From NCBI RefSeq assembly GCF_014697125.1, contig NZ_JACJRG010000034.1:1-64000 (forward strand): 64,000 nt of DNA, given 5' to 3'. The notes below the pieces were generated by a model. The model saw nothing but the letters and a program-made list of their open reading frames with translations, searched no databases and had not been told where the DNA came from. A program made the position numbers and the translations under genes. Shown here in pieces: positions 34,501 to 42,366 of this stretch. The stretch is from Anabaena minutissima FACHB-250. GTDB taxonomy: Bacteria > Cyanobacteriota > Cyanobacteriia > Cyanobacteriales > Nostocaceae. Each line of letters opens with the position of its first letter. The first letter of the stretch is position 1.

Positions 34501-35979
34501 ATGTACATCGTACAGATTGCCTCGGAATGCGCTCCTGTAATTAAAGCAGGAGGTTTGGGGGATGTCGTTTACGGTTTGAGTCGGGAATTAGACATTCGGG
34601 GCAATTGCGTCGAACTGATTTTACCCAAATATGATTGTATGCGCTACGACCATATTTGGGGGCTACATGAGGCTTACTTAAACTTGTCTGTGCCTTGGTA
34701 TGGTGGGGCTATTCACTGCACCGTGTATTGTGGTTGGGTACATGGGCGAGTCTGTTTCTTCATTGAACCCCACTCTGAAGATAACTTCTTCAATCGCGGT
34801 TGTTATTACGGTTGTGATGATGACGATATGCGCTTTGCCTTTTTCAGCAAAGCAGCGTTAGAATTTCTCCATCAAAGCAATAAGCGCCCTGACATCATCC
34901 ATTGCCATGATTGGCAAACAGGGTTAGTTCCCGTCATGCTCTATGAGATTTACAAATATCATGGCATGGATCATCAACGGGTTTGCTACACCATCCACAA
35001 CTTTAAGCATCAAGGAATTGGTGGGGTCAAAACTCTCTGGGCTACAGGTTTAAATCGAGAGTCCTATTACTTCCAATCCGACAAGTTGCAAGACGACTTT
35101 AACCCCTTTGCTTTGAACTATATGAAAGGGGGAATTGTTTACTCAAATGCAGTAACTACAGTTTCGCCTAACCACGCCTTAGAAGCTCAATATACAGAAG
35201 TTGGCTGTGGTTTAGGTCATACTTTGCATTTGCACCGAGAGAAATTTAAAGGGGTGTTGAACGGTATTGATTACGATTTTTGGAATCCAGAAATTGACCG
35301 TTACATACCCCACAACTATAACGAAGACGATTTTGAACAAAAACTATATAACAAAAAAGCTTTGCGTGAGCAACTATTGCTCTGTCCCTCTGATAAACCA
35401 ATCATTGCCTACATCGGAAGATTAGATCATCAAAAAGGTGTCCATCTTGTCCACCATGCAATTTATCATGCTTTGAATAAAGAAGCACAATTTGTATTAC
35501 TAGGTTCTGCAACAGAAGCAGGAATCAATGCTCATTTCCACCATGAAAAAGCATTTTTGAATAATAACCCAGATGTTCATTTAGAACTGGGCTTTAATGA
35601 AGAATTATCTCACCTCATTTATGCTGGGGCAGATATGATTGTTGTCCCCAGCAATTACGAACCCTGTGGTTTAACTCAAATGATTGGTTTAAAGTACGGT
35701 ACTGTCCCCATTGTGCGCGGTGTTGGCGGACTTGTGAATACAGTATTTGACCGAGACTACGACCAAAATCACCCACCAGAAAAACGCAATGGTTATGTGT
35801 TTTATCAGACAGATAACCAGGCTTTAGAATCAGCCATGAATCGGGCAATTGATTTGTGGTATAAATCCCCTGAAGAGTTTCAACAATTAGCTATTCAGGG
35901 TATGAAGTATGACTACTCATGGAATCAACCAGGAGAAGAATACTTAGAGATTTACGATTGGATTAAATACAGGTGGTAG
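34501..35979 (+). CDS. glgA2: Second glycogen/starch synthase, GlgA2 type
   Basis: A 492-residue GT5 glucosyltransferase. The start MYIVQIASECAPVIKAGGLGDVVYGLSREL holds the ADP-glucose KxGG motif (K15). HCHDWQTGLVPV, IGRLDHQKGVHLVHHA and PSNYEPCGLTQMIGLKYG are diagnostic of the fold. It differs strongly from GlgA1 at 25928 (for example CYYGCDDDDMRFAFFSKAALEF). Two-isoform cyanobacteria use GlgA1 and GlgA2 for different chain-length patterns; which dominates here is unknown. A terminator follows at 35995. Confidence 0.9.
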   Translation: MYIVQIASECAPVIKAGGLGDVVYGLSRELDIRGNCVELILPKYDCMRYDHIWGLHEAYLNLSVPWYGGAIHCTVYCGWVHGRVCFFIEPHSEDNFFNRGCYYGCDDDDMRFAFFSKAALEFLHQSNKRPDIIHCHDWQTGLVPVMLYEIYKYHGMDHQRVCYTIHNFKHQGIGGVKTLWATGLNRESYYFQSDKLQDDFNPFALNYMKGGIVYSNAVTTVSPNHALEAQYTEVGCGLGHTLHLHREKFKGVLNGIDYDFWNPEIDRYIPHNYNEDDFEQKLYNKKALREQLLLCPSDKPIIAYIGRLDHQKGVHLVHHAIYHALNKEAQFVLLGSATEAGINAHFHHEKAFLNNNPDVHLELGFNEELSHLIYAGADMIVVPSNYEPCGLTQMIGLKYGTVPIVRGVGGLVNTVFDRDYDQNHPPEKRNGYVFYQTDNQALESAMNRAIDLWYKSPEEFQQLAIQGMKYDYSWNQPGEEYLEIYDWIKYRW

Positions 35980-35994
35980 TTTAATACTTGTCAG

Positions 35995-36026
35995 AAAGTA
36001 GCTGTTTTCATACAGCTACTTTTGTT
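35995..36026 (+). terminator. Terminator after glgA2
   Basis: Stem AAAGTAGCTGT/ACAGCTACTTT with a short T-rich loop, then TTGTTATTTT. Confidence 0.85.
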
Positions 36027-36179
36027 ATTTTCAATAGTGCGATAAATCTTTTTAAAACAGCGATATAATATTAATTAATTTCCTAATAATTTATATTTAC
36101 ACACACCAACATAAAGAGTAATTAATATTCACATATAAAGACTAACAGAAGGTATTTAGCAACATCTGATCAGCTTTAA

Positions 36180-36287
36180 GGTTTATTGACTCAAGGACAA
36201 ACATTAGGTGAAACTTTAGAAATTGCTCGTGATGCGACCTATCACTTAATGGAAGAACAGTCTTTGCATACTGGTTCAATTCATTGA
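36180..36287 (+). pseudogene. HicB-like antitoxin, C-terminal fragment
   Basis: A 35-codon open frame without a start reads GLLTQGQTLGETLEIARDA and ends in TGA. The pattern (G-x-x-TQG-x-TL-x-E-x-L-x-x-A-R-x-A) is the hallmark of HicB/DUF1902-type antitoxins that precede a DNA-binding tail. An in-frame TAA sits directly before the first codon and nothing upstream restores the domain, so this is a remnant. No HicA toxin is visible. It lies just before the restriction-modification remains. Confidence 0.55.
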
Positions 36288-36342
36288 GTAATATATTGTG
36301 ATAATATATTATTTACTTTATACCAATAACAATTAATTGCTA

Positions 36343-36699
36343 ATGTCTACTACTATTAAGTTTATTGATTTATTTGCAGGTATTGGAGGTATGCGATTGG
36401 GCTTAGAACAAGCCTGTAAAACCTTGGGGATTCAAAGTGAGTGTGTTTTTACTTCAGAAATTAAGCCGACAGCAGTTAAAGTATATCATGAAAACTTTTC
36501 TGGAAATAACCTCTGGGGTGATATTACTGAGATATATAGCCATCAAATTCCTGACTTTGATATTTTATTAGCTGGGTTTCCTTGTCAACCTTTTAGTAGT
36601 GCTGGAACAAAACAAGGGTTTTTAGATACTAGAGGAACTTTATTTTTTGAAATCGAACGCATTTTAAAAGATAAATCACCTTTTGGTTTTTTATTATAA
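36343..36699 (+). pseudogene. Type II C5-cytosine DNA methyltransferase, truncated
   Basis: From the ATG at 36343 the 118-residue product has motif I (DLFAGIGGMRLGLEQA), the catalytic PCQPFSSAG (C81) and the following GTLFFEIERIL, but stops at TAA exactly where the conserved ENV motif begins. The next codons are in frame and read NVEGLVN, the normal continuation, so a single GAA-to-TAA change seems to have removed the essential Glu. About 10 codons later homology ends at the junction with the opposite-strand endonuclease remnant. The target-recognition domain and C-terminal motifs are gone. It is inactive. Confidence 0.85.
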
Positions 36700-36716
36700 A
36701 ATGTTGAAGGTTTAGT

Positions 36717-37013
36717 CAATAACCCAATATTATTATCATCTTGCTCAAGCAGAAAATCAGGAAATTCTTGTGTATTTAATGTTGTTCTAAATTTAATTTC
36801 TTTTTGTCTCATCCACTCAGCTAACCATTCTTGAAATAAATAACCAAAAGCACTTTTATCATTAATCTCTATAGATGTATTAAGAAAATTAAAAATTATT
36901 TTTCCTTCGCTATGAATAACTTGCTCCTGAATTAATAATTTGTAAATGTGATTAGCTATAGGATGATATGTCATAAAGCCGTGTAGTTGACTAATTTTGC
37001 GCGAGTTTAGCAT
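36717..37013 (-). pseudogene. Probable type II restriction endonuclease, N-terminal remnant
   Basis: The minus-strand frame starts at 37013 and continues open to 36585, but only about the first 99 residues look native (MTYHPIANHIYKLLIQEQ, AFGYLFQEWLAEWMRQK, NTQEFPDFLLEQDDNN). Past about 36717 it merely reads the complement of the methylase gene. The EFPDF(L)L stretch and its place convergent to a C5-methylase suggest a type II endonuclease, possibly of the NgoBV/NlaIV kind; that family guess is from memory and weak. Together with the methylase piece it marks a deletion that joined the two N-terminal halves. Confidence 0.5.
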
Positions 37014-37221
37014 TTGTATAAAAATGAACTTAAATAATTAAGATTATTTTTATACTTGCGCGAAACTTTAACCATTAAAAGATTCGTCAACATTACTTTT
37101 AAAGGTTGGATCTCGCTCTATCTAAAACAGTGATATGGGAATCCGGGTTTATTCTTGTTCAGTATACTTAGGCTCAATTGTTGAGTAGACAAAAGACTTA
37201 TGGTTTAAAGCTAGTTCAAAA

Positions 37222-37260
37222 CAAAAAATAGCCGCCTCCACAAAGGAAGCAGCTGTTTTT
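37222..37260 (-). terminator. Rho-independent terminator of groESL
   Basis: On the minus strand AGCTGCTTCC/GGAGGCGGCT (G-U tolerant) encloses a TTTGT loop, followed by ATTTTTT, 25 bp after the groEL stop. Confidence 0.88.
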
Positions 37261-37284
37261 TATTACCTGACTGACTACAGAATA

Positions 37285-38919
37285 TTAGTAATCGAAGTCA
37301 CCGCCGCCAGCACCAGCCGCAGCAGGTGCGCCGTCTTTAGGTTCTGGCTTGTCAACAACGATGCACTCGGTTGTCAACACCATTCCAGCGATAGAAGCAG
37401 CGTTTTGCAGAGCAGAACGAGTTACTTTCGCGGGGTCAACAATACCAGCATCGAACATATCTACGAATTCGTTGGTAGCAGCGTTGAAACCAACATTGAA
37501 TGCTTTTTCTTTAACGCGTTCAGCGATTACAGCACCATTCTGACCTGCGTTTTCAGCAATTCTCTTCAGAGGTGCGGGTAATGCACGAGCAACAATCAAA
37601 GCACCAGTCAACTCTTCATCTTTGAGGTTGCTGTTAGCCCAAGCTTCTAGGTCTGGGGTGAGGTGAGCATAAGTTGTACCACCACCAGGAACGATACCTT
37701 CTTCAACAGCAGCTTTGGTTGCGTTGATAGCATCTTCTAGGCGGAGCTTTTTGTCTTTCATTTCGGTTTCGGTGGCTGCGCCCACTTTCACCACAGCTAC
37801 ACCACCAGAGAGTTTAGCCAAACGCTCTTGGAGTTTTTCTTTGTCGTAGGAAGATTCGGTTTCTTCCAGTTGACGACGAATTTGTTCTACACGAGCCTTA
37901 ACAGCAACGTCGTTACCTTCAGCAACAATTGTGGTGCTGTCTTTGGTAATGGTGACGCGGCGAGCTTTACCCAGGCTTTCTAGCTTGGTATTGTCCAGCT
38001 TCAGACCAGCATCTTCGGTGATTAATTGACCGCCGGTGAGGATGGCGATATCTTCTAGCATAGCCTTGCGGCGATCGCCAAAACCAGGAGCTTTTACAGC
38101 CGCAACGTTGAGTACACCGCGTAGACGGTTCACTACTAGGGTTGCTAAAGCTTCTTTTTCGATATCTTCAGCGATAATCACCAGGGGACGACCAGCGCGA
38201 GCTACTTGCTCTAGAACGGGTACTAAATCTTGTACCAGCGCAATCTTCTTATCGGTCAACAGCAGGTAAGGCTCATCGAAAATCGCTTCCATCCGTTCTG
38301 GGTCGGTAGCGAAGTAGGGGGAAATATAGCCTTTGTCAAAGCGCATCCCTTCGGTAATTTCCAATTCGGTAGTTACTGACTTACCTTCTTCTAGAGAGAT
38401 AACGCCTTCCTTACCTACTTTGTCCATTGCTTGGGCAATCATCTGACCGACTTCATCGTCGTTACCAGCAGAAATTGACCCAACTTGCGCGATCGCCTTA
38501 GAATCTTCTACAGGGCGAGCGTGTTCTTTAATTTTTTCTACCAAGAAGTTGGTAGCTTTATCAATACCGCGCTTCAATAGGATTGCGTTAGCACCTGCGG
38601 CTACGTTCCGCAAACCTTCTTTAACAATGGCGTGAGCCAATACAGTCGCGGTGGTTGTACCATCGCCTGCTGCGTCGTTAGTTTTAGATGCAGCTTGACG
38701 AATCAAAGCAACACCAGTGTTTTCAATATGATCTTCTAATTCGATTTCTTTAGCGATGGTGACACCATCGTTAACAATTTGGGGCGCGCCAAATTTCTTT
38801 TCTAGAACTACGTTACGACCTTTGGGGCCGAGGGTAACAGCTACAGCCTCAGCTAGAATGTCAATACCACGCTCTAGAGCGCGACGGGCGTTTTCGTTGT
38901 AAATAATGCGCTTTGCCAT
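37285..38919 (-). CDS. groEL: Chaperonin GroEL1 (60 kDa)
   Basis: A 544-residue group I chaperonin subunit forming the tetradecameric ring that folds proteins with GroES and ATP. Motifs are LGPKGRNVVLEKKFGAP, the ATPase loop AAGDGTTTATVLA (Asp 87 region), the apical VEEGIVPGGGTTYAH, and TTECIVVDKPEPKDG near the end. The C-terminus is GGGDFDY instead of the GGM repeats of E. coli. It is the second gene of the groESL operon, 108 bp after groES. Confidence 0.97.
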   Translation of the reverse strand: MAKRIIYNENARRALERGIDILAEAVAVTLGPKGRNVVLEKKFGAPQIVNDGVTIAKEIELEDHIENTGVALIRQAASKTNDAAGDGTTTATVLAHAIVKEGLRNVAAGANAILLKRGIDKATNFLVEKIKEHARPVEDSKAIAQVGSISAGNDDEVGQMIAQAMDKVGKEGVISLEEGKSVTTELEITEGMRFDKGYISPYFATDPERMEAIFDEPYLLLTDKKIALVQDLVPVLEQVARAGRPLVIIAEDIEKEALATLVVNRLRGVLNVAAVKAPGFGDRRKAMLEDIAILTGGQLITEDAGLKLDNTKLESLGKARRVTITKDSTTIVAEGNDVAVKARVEQIRRQLEETESSYDKEKLQERLAKLSGGVAVVKVGAATETEMKDKKLRLEDAINATKAAVEEGIVPGGGTTYAHLTPDLEAWANSNLKDEELTGALIVARALPAPLKRIAENAGQNGAVIAERVKEKAFNVGFNAATNEFVDMFDAGIVDPAKVTRSALQNAASIAGMVLTTECIVVDKPEPKDGAPAAAGAGGGDFDY

Positions 38920-39027
38920 AGGTGTCTCAATCTCAGGAAGTTATGTCAAATTGGTCTGGAATATATTGATTGGGGGTTGGGCATTGGACATTGGTTTTGA
39001 TTCTTATGACCTATGCGCCATTCCCAA

Positions 39028-39339
39028 TTAGTTCACGACTGCTAAAATGTCTTTTTCGGAAAGCAGTACGTATTCTTCAGTTCCGAGCTTGACATCTGTG
39101 CCAGCGTACTTGGAGTACAGCACTTTATCGCCAACTTTTACTTCCAATTCTTGACGGCTACCGTCGTCATTACGCTTGCCAGGGCCAAGGGCAACTACTT
39201 CACCTACTTGGGGCTTTTCTTTCGCGGTGTCGGGTAAATAAAGACCACCTGCGGTTTTTTCTTCAGACGCGCTCACTTTTACGAAAACGCGATCGCCTAA
39301 AGGTTTTACTGTGGATACACTTAGAGATACAGCTGCCAT
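39028..39339 (-). CDS. groES: Co-chaperonin GroES (10 kDa)
   Basis: A 103-residue lid of the chaperonin. It shows VKPLGDRVFVKVSASEEKTAGGLYLPDTAKEKPQ with the mobile loop, then GEVVALGPGKRNDDG and GDKVLYSKYAGTDVKLG. First gene of groESL, preceded by a CIRCE operator 20 bp upstream. Expression is expected to be HrcA-repressed and heat-induced. Confidence 0.97.
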   Translation of the reverse strand: MAAVSLSVSTVKPLGDRVFVKVSASEEKTAGGLYLPDTAKEKPQVGEVVALGPGKRNDDGSRQELEVKVGDKVLYSKYAGTDVKLGTEEYVLLSEKDILAVVN

Positions 39340-39358
39340 ATTTTTTATTTCTCCAGAG

Positions 39359-39385
39359 TTAGCACTCTCAACTCCTGAGTGCTAA
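39359..39385 (-). promoter_or_regulatory. CIRCE operator (HrcA site) of groESL
   Basis: TTAGCACTC-N9-GAGTGCTAA, a perfect match to the CIRCE consensus, 20 bp upstream of groES. Upstream on the minus strand, TTGCCA (39407-39412) and a TAGATT-like element about 18 nt further are a plausible -35/-10 pair. CIRCE would then lie at or just after the transcription start. Confidence 0.95.
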
Positions 39386-39900
39386 TCTATCGAATACTAC
39401 CCCCCAATGGCAATGTTTTCAGGTGTACGGGTTTCCGAACTAGGTAGGAGAGGAGCTAAAATAAATGCCCAATTACGAATTACGAATTACGTTAGCGTTC
39501 ACGGAGTGTCTGTCTCCGACACGCTGCACGTTTCCTTCTCTAAGAGAGGCTGCGCCCTAAGCGTAGCTATGCCGCAGGCTTTACGGAACACTGCGTGAAC
39601 GCGTAAGCTCGTCCCGCAGGGAACGTAGAGAAGTCCATTACGAATTACAAATTACAAATTATCAGTCCTCGTATATACACTTCGTATTAATTGCGTAAGT
39701 AAAAATCCTTAATTATTAGTATTTTTCAGGTTCTTTTCCATAAGTTACGAATATTTTTATATGGTCAACTTTATTTGCAAAGTGGGGAAATTAGTATAGA
39801 ACAGTAATCAGCGAGCCGCTTGATGAGTAACAATACAGTGACCTGGTGCAACAAAATACAAGTTTTTTACTTGCGAGTTTGTTGTTCTAGATAGATAATA
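39386..39900. other. Intergenic region with palindromic repeat copy 2
   Basis: Upstream of groES this region holds ACGAATT heptamers (about 39474-39490) and a GC-rich palindromic mosaic at about 39500-39633 (TCTCTAAGAGAGGCTGCGCC, AAGCGTAGCTATGCCGCAGG, TCCCGCAGGGAACG). The remainder to 39900 is AT-rich without a recognised feature. The 63-codon frame at 39407-39598 merely reads the repeat. Confidence 0.65.
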
Positions 39901-40095
39901 GTTGTCTACCCGGATAGTGTCTGGTATCGCCAAGCAAACCCGGAGGTTATTGAGCGGATCGTCCAAGAACACTTGATAGGCATAATGGTGGTGAAAGAAT
40001 ATGCGTTTTTAACCCATCCTTTGCCAACAGCTCCCCTACTTACTTGTAAACATCTTAAGATTAAGGCTGAACATCGGCAGGGTATTGTAGAGTAG
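39901..40095 (+). pseudogene. C-terminal relic of a [2Fe-2S] ferredoxin-like protein
   Basis: An open frame begins after an in-frame stop and reads VVYPDSVWYRQANPEVIERIVQEHLIG, then a diverged tail to TAG (40093-40095). The segment matches the end of thioredoxin-like [2Fe-2S] ferredoxins (V-V-Y-P-x-x-x-W-Y...P-E-x-x-x-x-I-V-Q-E-H-L-x-G). The upstream part with the four Cys ligands is missing, and no start codon or RBS is seen. It is a decayed partial gene. The opposite-strand frame at 39906-40139 is its shadow. Confidence 0.6.
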
Positions 40096-40410
40096 TAAGC
40101 CAATGGAAGTGCGGGTTGTTTGACACCTAGGGTCATCATAAGCCAACACTTACTGAGTGAACTAGTGTGAACTAGAAAGATTATTATTTAATCAGTGTTT
40201 TTTCACCCGCCACTTTCAAAGGGATATATAATAGCGCATTATAAATACTACTGCTCTACGTATCCTTACTGGAATATTGCCAATGAGCTAGCAGTCTCAC
40301 AGAAAGTGGAAACTAATTGTGAGACTTAAAGTTAAGCAAGGGTAAGTTAAGTGGGAAAAATGACAACATCTCAACAATCCACCATATAAGGATAACCATT
40401 CAAGACCTTG

Positions 40411-41088
40411 ATGGATCGACGCGCGACAAGTGCCACTGCTATGAAAGAGCCCAGCATGAAAGATCACAAACGACTTCTACTTATTGATGACGACCCTAAC
40501 CTCATCTTGCTGGTGAAGGACTATCTGGAATTCAGAGGATATGAAGTCATCACCGCAGAAAATGGTCGAGAAGCTTTAGAGATTCTCGAACATGATGTTC
40601 CAGATATGATCATCTGTGACGTGATGATGCCGGAAATGGATGGATATACCTTTGTAGAACAAGTCCGGCAAAACGAACGCACCAGTTGGATTCCTGTCCT
40701 TTTCCTGTCGGCGAAAGGCCAAAGTGCAGACCGAGTTAAAGGTCTTAACAAAGGCGCGGATGTCTATATGGTCAAGCCTTTTGAACCAGAAGAACTCGTA
40801 GCGCAGGTAGAATCTTCCCTGAAGCAAACTATCCGTTGGAAGGAACACCAAACTAAAGGAGGAGAAAACGGTTCTCGTATCCAAGTTCCTTTTGATGTGC
40901 AATTAACTCCAACTGAGCTGAAGGTAGTGCAGTTTGTAGCTAGAGGTCTAGCTAACAGAGAAATCGCTGAAGAATTAAATGTTAGTCAGCGTACCGTTGA
41001 AAGCCACGTTTCTAATATGTTGGGCAAAACCAATCTCCACAACCGCACTGAATTAGCGCGGTGGGCGATTGAAAATCAAATGGCGTAA
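40411..41088 (+). CDS. NarL/LuxR-type response regulator
   Basis: About 225 residues: an N-terminal receiver domain (LLLIDDDPNLILLVKDYLEFRGYEV, phospho-acceptor D70 in ICDVMMPEMDG, Lys in YMVKPFEPEEL) and a C-terminal LuxR helix-turn-helix (LTPTELKVVQFVARGLANREIAEELNVSQRTVESHVSNMLGK). It is a transcription factor activated by phosphorylation. Overall it resembles the Ycf29-like regulators of cyanobacteria and plastids, a tentative name. ATGs at 40411, 40441 and 40456 are all possible; the last has an AAAGAG-like RBS. No kinase is adjacent. An inverted repeat lies just downstream. Confidence 0.88.
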   Translation: MDRRATSATAMKEPSMKDHKRLLLIDDDPNLILLVKDYLEFRGYEVITAENGREALEILEHDVPDMIICDVMMPEMDGYTFVEQVRQNERTSWIPVLFLSAKGQSADRVKGLNKGADVYMVKPFEPEELVAQVESSLKQTIRWKEHQTKGGENGSRIQVPFDVQLTPTELKVVQFVARGLANREIAEELNVSQRTVESHVSNMLGKTNLHNRTELARWAIENQMA

Positions 41089-41092
41089 ATAG

Positions 41093-41156
41093 CTATCAGC
41101 CTTCAGCCGTCAGCTTTACCATAATGAACTGACTGCTGACAGCTGATAGCTTACTT
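41093..41156 (+). terminator. Inverted repeat downstream of the NarL-type regulator
   Basis: AGCTATCAGC and, about 45 nt later, GCTGATAGCT can pair, with internal heptad-like CAGCCGTCAGC/GCTGACAGC also complementary. It may act as a terminator, although no strong T-run follows. Confidence 0.5.
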
Positions 41157-41525
41157 ATTAAGTCCTATAGTTTGAGGGTAGATTGGTGAAAACTTGGGGT
41201 CGCCAATCTTCATTTATTTTGTGGTTATCCCTGTCGAAGTTTGGCTATTATCGCATTAAATTTGGTACGTCAAAAGAGAAAAGAGCGATCGCAGACAAAC
41301 CCAAATTAGGGAGTGTCTTCAATGTTTCATTTCATTTTTAAACGCAGAAGGGTGCAAATGTGCCACGAGAACCATCTGTGTTCTATTTTAAAACCGGGAA
41401 TACTCCCACCTTAAATTAAGTATTATAAAAAAAACTTTACGTAAATGAACGTATATTTTAAGGGAATTATATTATGAGAAATAATATTTCCAAATAATAC
41501 GTAATCCTATTTCTTTAAACTTGTC
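41157..41525. other. Intergenic region
   Basis: Nothing gene-like is visible. The stretch is AT-rich, with one GCGATCGC (HIP1) site at 41286 and no convincing promoter elements. Confidence 0.4.
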
Positions 41526-42305
41526 ATGTATGACAACATCTGCAAGTTCATTGCCGAAAACTTTAAAGATGACTTAGCAACATGGTTACTAGGTTCACCA
41601 ACTAAACTAACAGAAATTAGCCCTACAGAATTATCAAACGAACCTATTCGCGCTGATTCGTTAATATTGATGCAATCAGATGACTTAGTTCTCCATACTG
41701 AATTTCAAACCGACGCAGATGAAAATATACCCTTTCGGATGTTAGATTATCGGGTGAGGTTGTATCGCCGTTTTCCTCAAAAACAAATGCATCAAGTAGT
41801 GATTTATTTGAGAAAAACAGCTTCACCATTAATCACTAAAACCGATTTTAGATTAGAAAAGACTTACCATGAGTTTGAGGTAATACGTCTATGGGAACAA
41901 CCGACAGATAGGTTTATTGCTGCTCCCGGTTTGTTGCCCTTTGCCGTCCTAAGTCAGACTGAAGATCCTACAATGGTATTAACCCAAGTAGCGAAAGCAG
42001 TTGAGGCAATTACAGACCAAAAACTGCAAAGAAACATAGTAGCAGCAACTGCGATTTTAGCAGGCCTTGTCTTAAACAAAGATGTAATTAGCAGAATCTT
42101 AAGGAGTGAGATTATGCGTGAATCAGTGATTTATCAAGAAATTCTCCAAGAAGGTAAAGCCGAAGGTAAAGCCGAAACAACAAGAAAGTTGGCTTTAAAT
42201 TTGCTGGAAATTGGTATGAGTTTAGAGCAAATTGCTCAAGTGACTGAATTATCTCTTGAGCAAGTTCAGACTTTACAAAAAGAGATTTCAGAATTTGAAA
42301 TTTAA
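41526..42305 (+). CDS. Rpn-like (PD-(D/E)XK) putative nuclease
   Basis: A 259-residue protein of the Rpn/YhgA-like nuclease superfamily that is expanded in cyanobacteria. It has DNICKFIAENFKDDLATWLLG at the start, then RADSLILMQSDDLVLHTEFQTDADENIPFRMLDYRVRLYRRF, in which D, E and Q (HTEFQ) fit the catalytic (D/E)xQ core, and a C-terminal helical part with EGKAEGKAETTRK and a small helix-turn-helix-like tail (IGMSLEQIAQVTELSLEQVQTL). These proteins promote RecA-independent recombination in E. coli, but the biological role in cyanobacteria is unclear. A bidirectional terminator separates it from asnS. Confidence 0.75.
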   Translation: MYDNICKFIAENFKDDLATWLLGSPTKLTEISPTELSNEPIRADSLILMQSDDLVLHTEFQTDADENIPFRMLDYRVRLYRRFPQKQMHQVVIYLRKTASPLITKTDFRLEKTYHEFEVIRLWEQPTDRFIAAPGLLPFAVLSQTEDPTMVLTQVAKAVEAITDQKLQRNIVAATAILAGLVLNKDVISRILRSEIMRESVIYQEILQEGKAEGKAETTRKLALNLLEIGMSLEQIAQVTELSLEQVQTLQKEISEFEI

Positions 42306-42311
42306 CTAAAT

Positions 42312-42339
42312 AATAAAACCCGCGTTGGCGGGTTTTATT
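42312..42339. terminator. Bidirectional terminator
   Basis: AATAAAACCCGC-GTTG-GCGGGTTTTATT, a perfect stem with T-runs on both strands, between convergent Rpn-like and asnS genes. Confidence 0.93.
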
Positions 42340-42366
42340 GTCTAATTCTAGAAATTGAGGCTGGTG

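Noticed and set aside
39407..39598. 63-codon plus-strand frame upstream of groES
   Set aside because: Translation of a palindromic repeat overlapping the groES promoter region.
41526..42305. Rpn-like protein as evidence for an active transposon
   Set aside because: No inverted repeats or target duplications flank it; it has its own terminator and looks like a resident gene.
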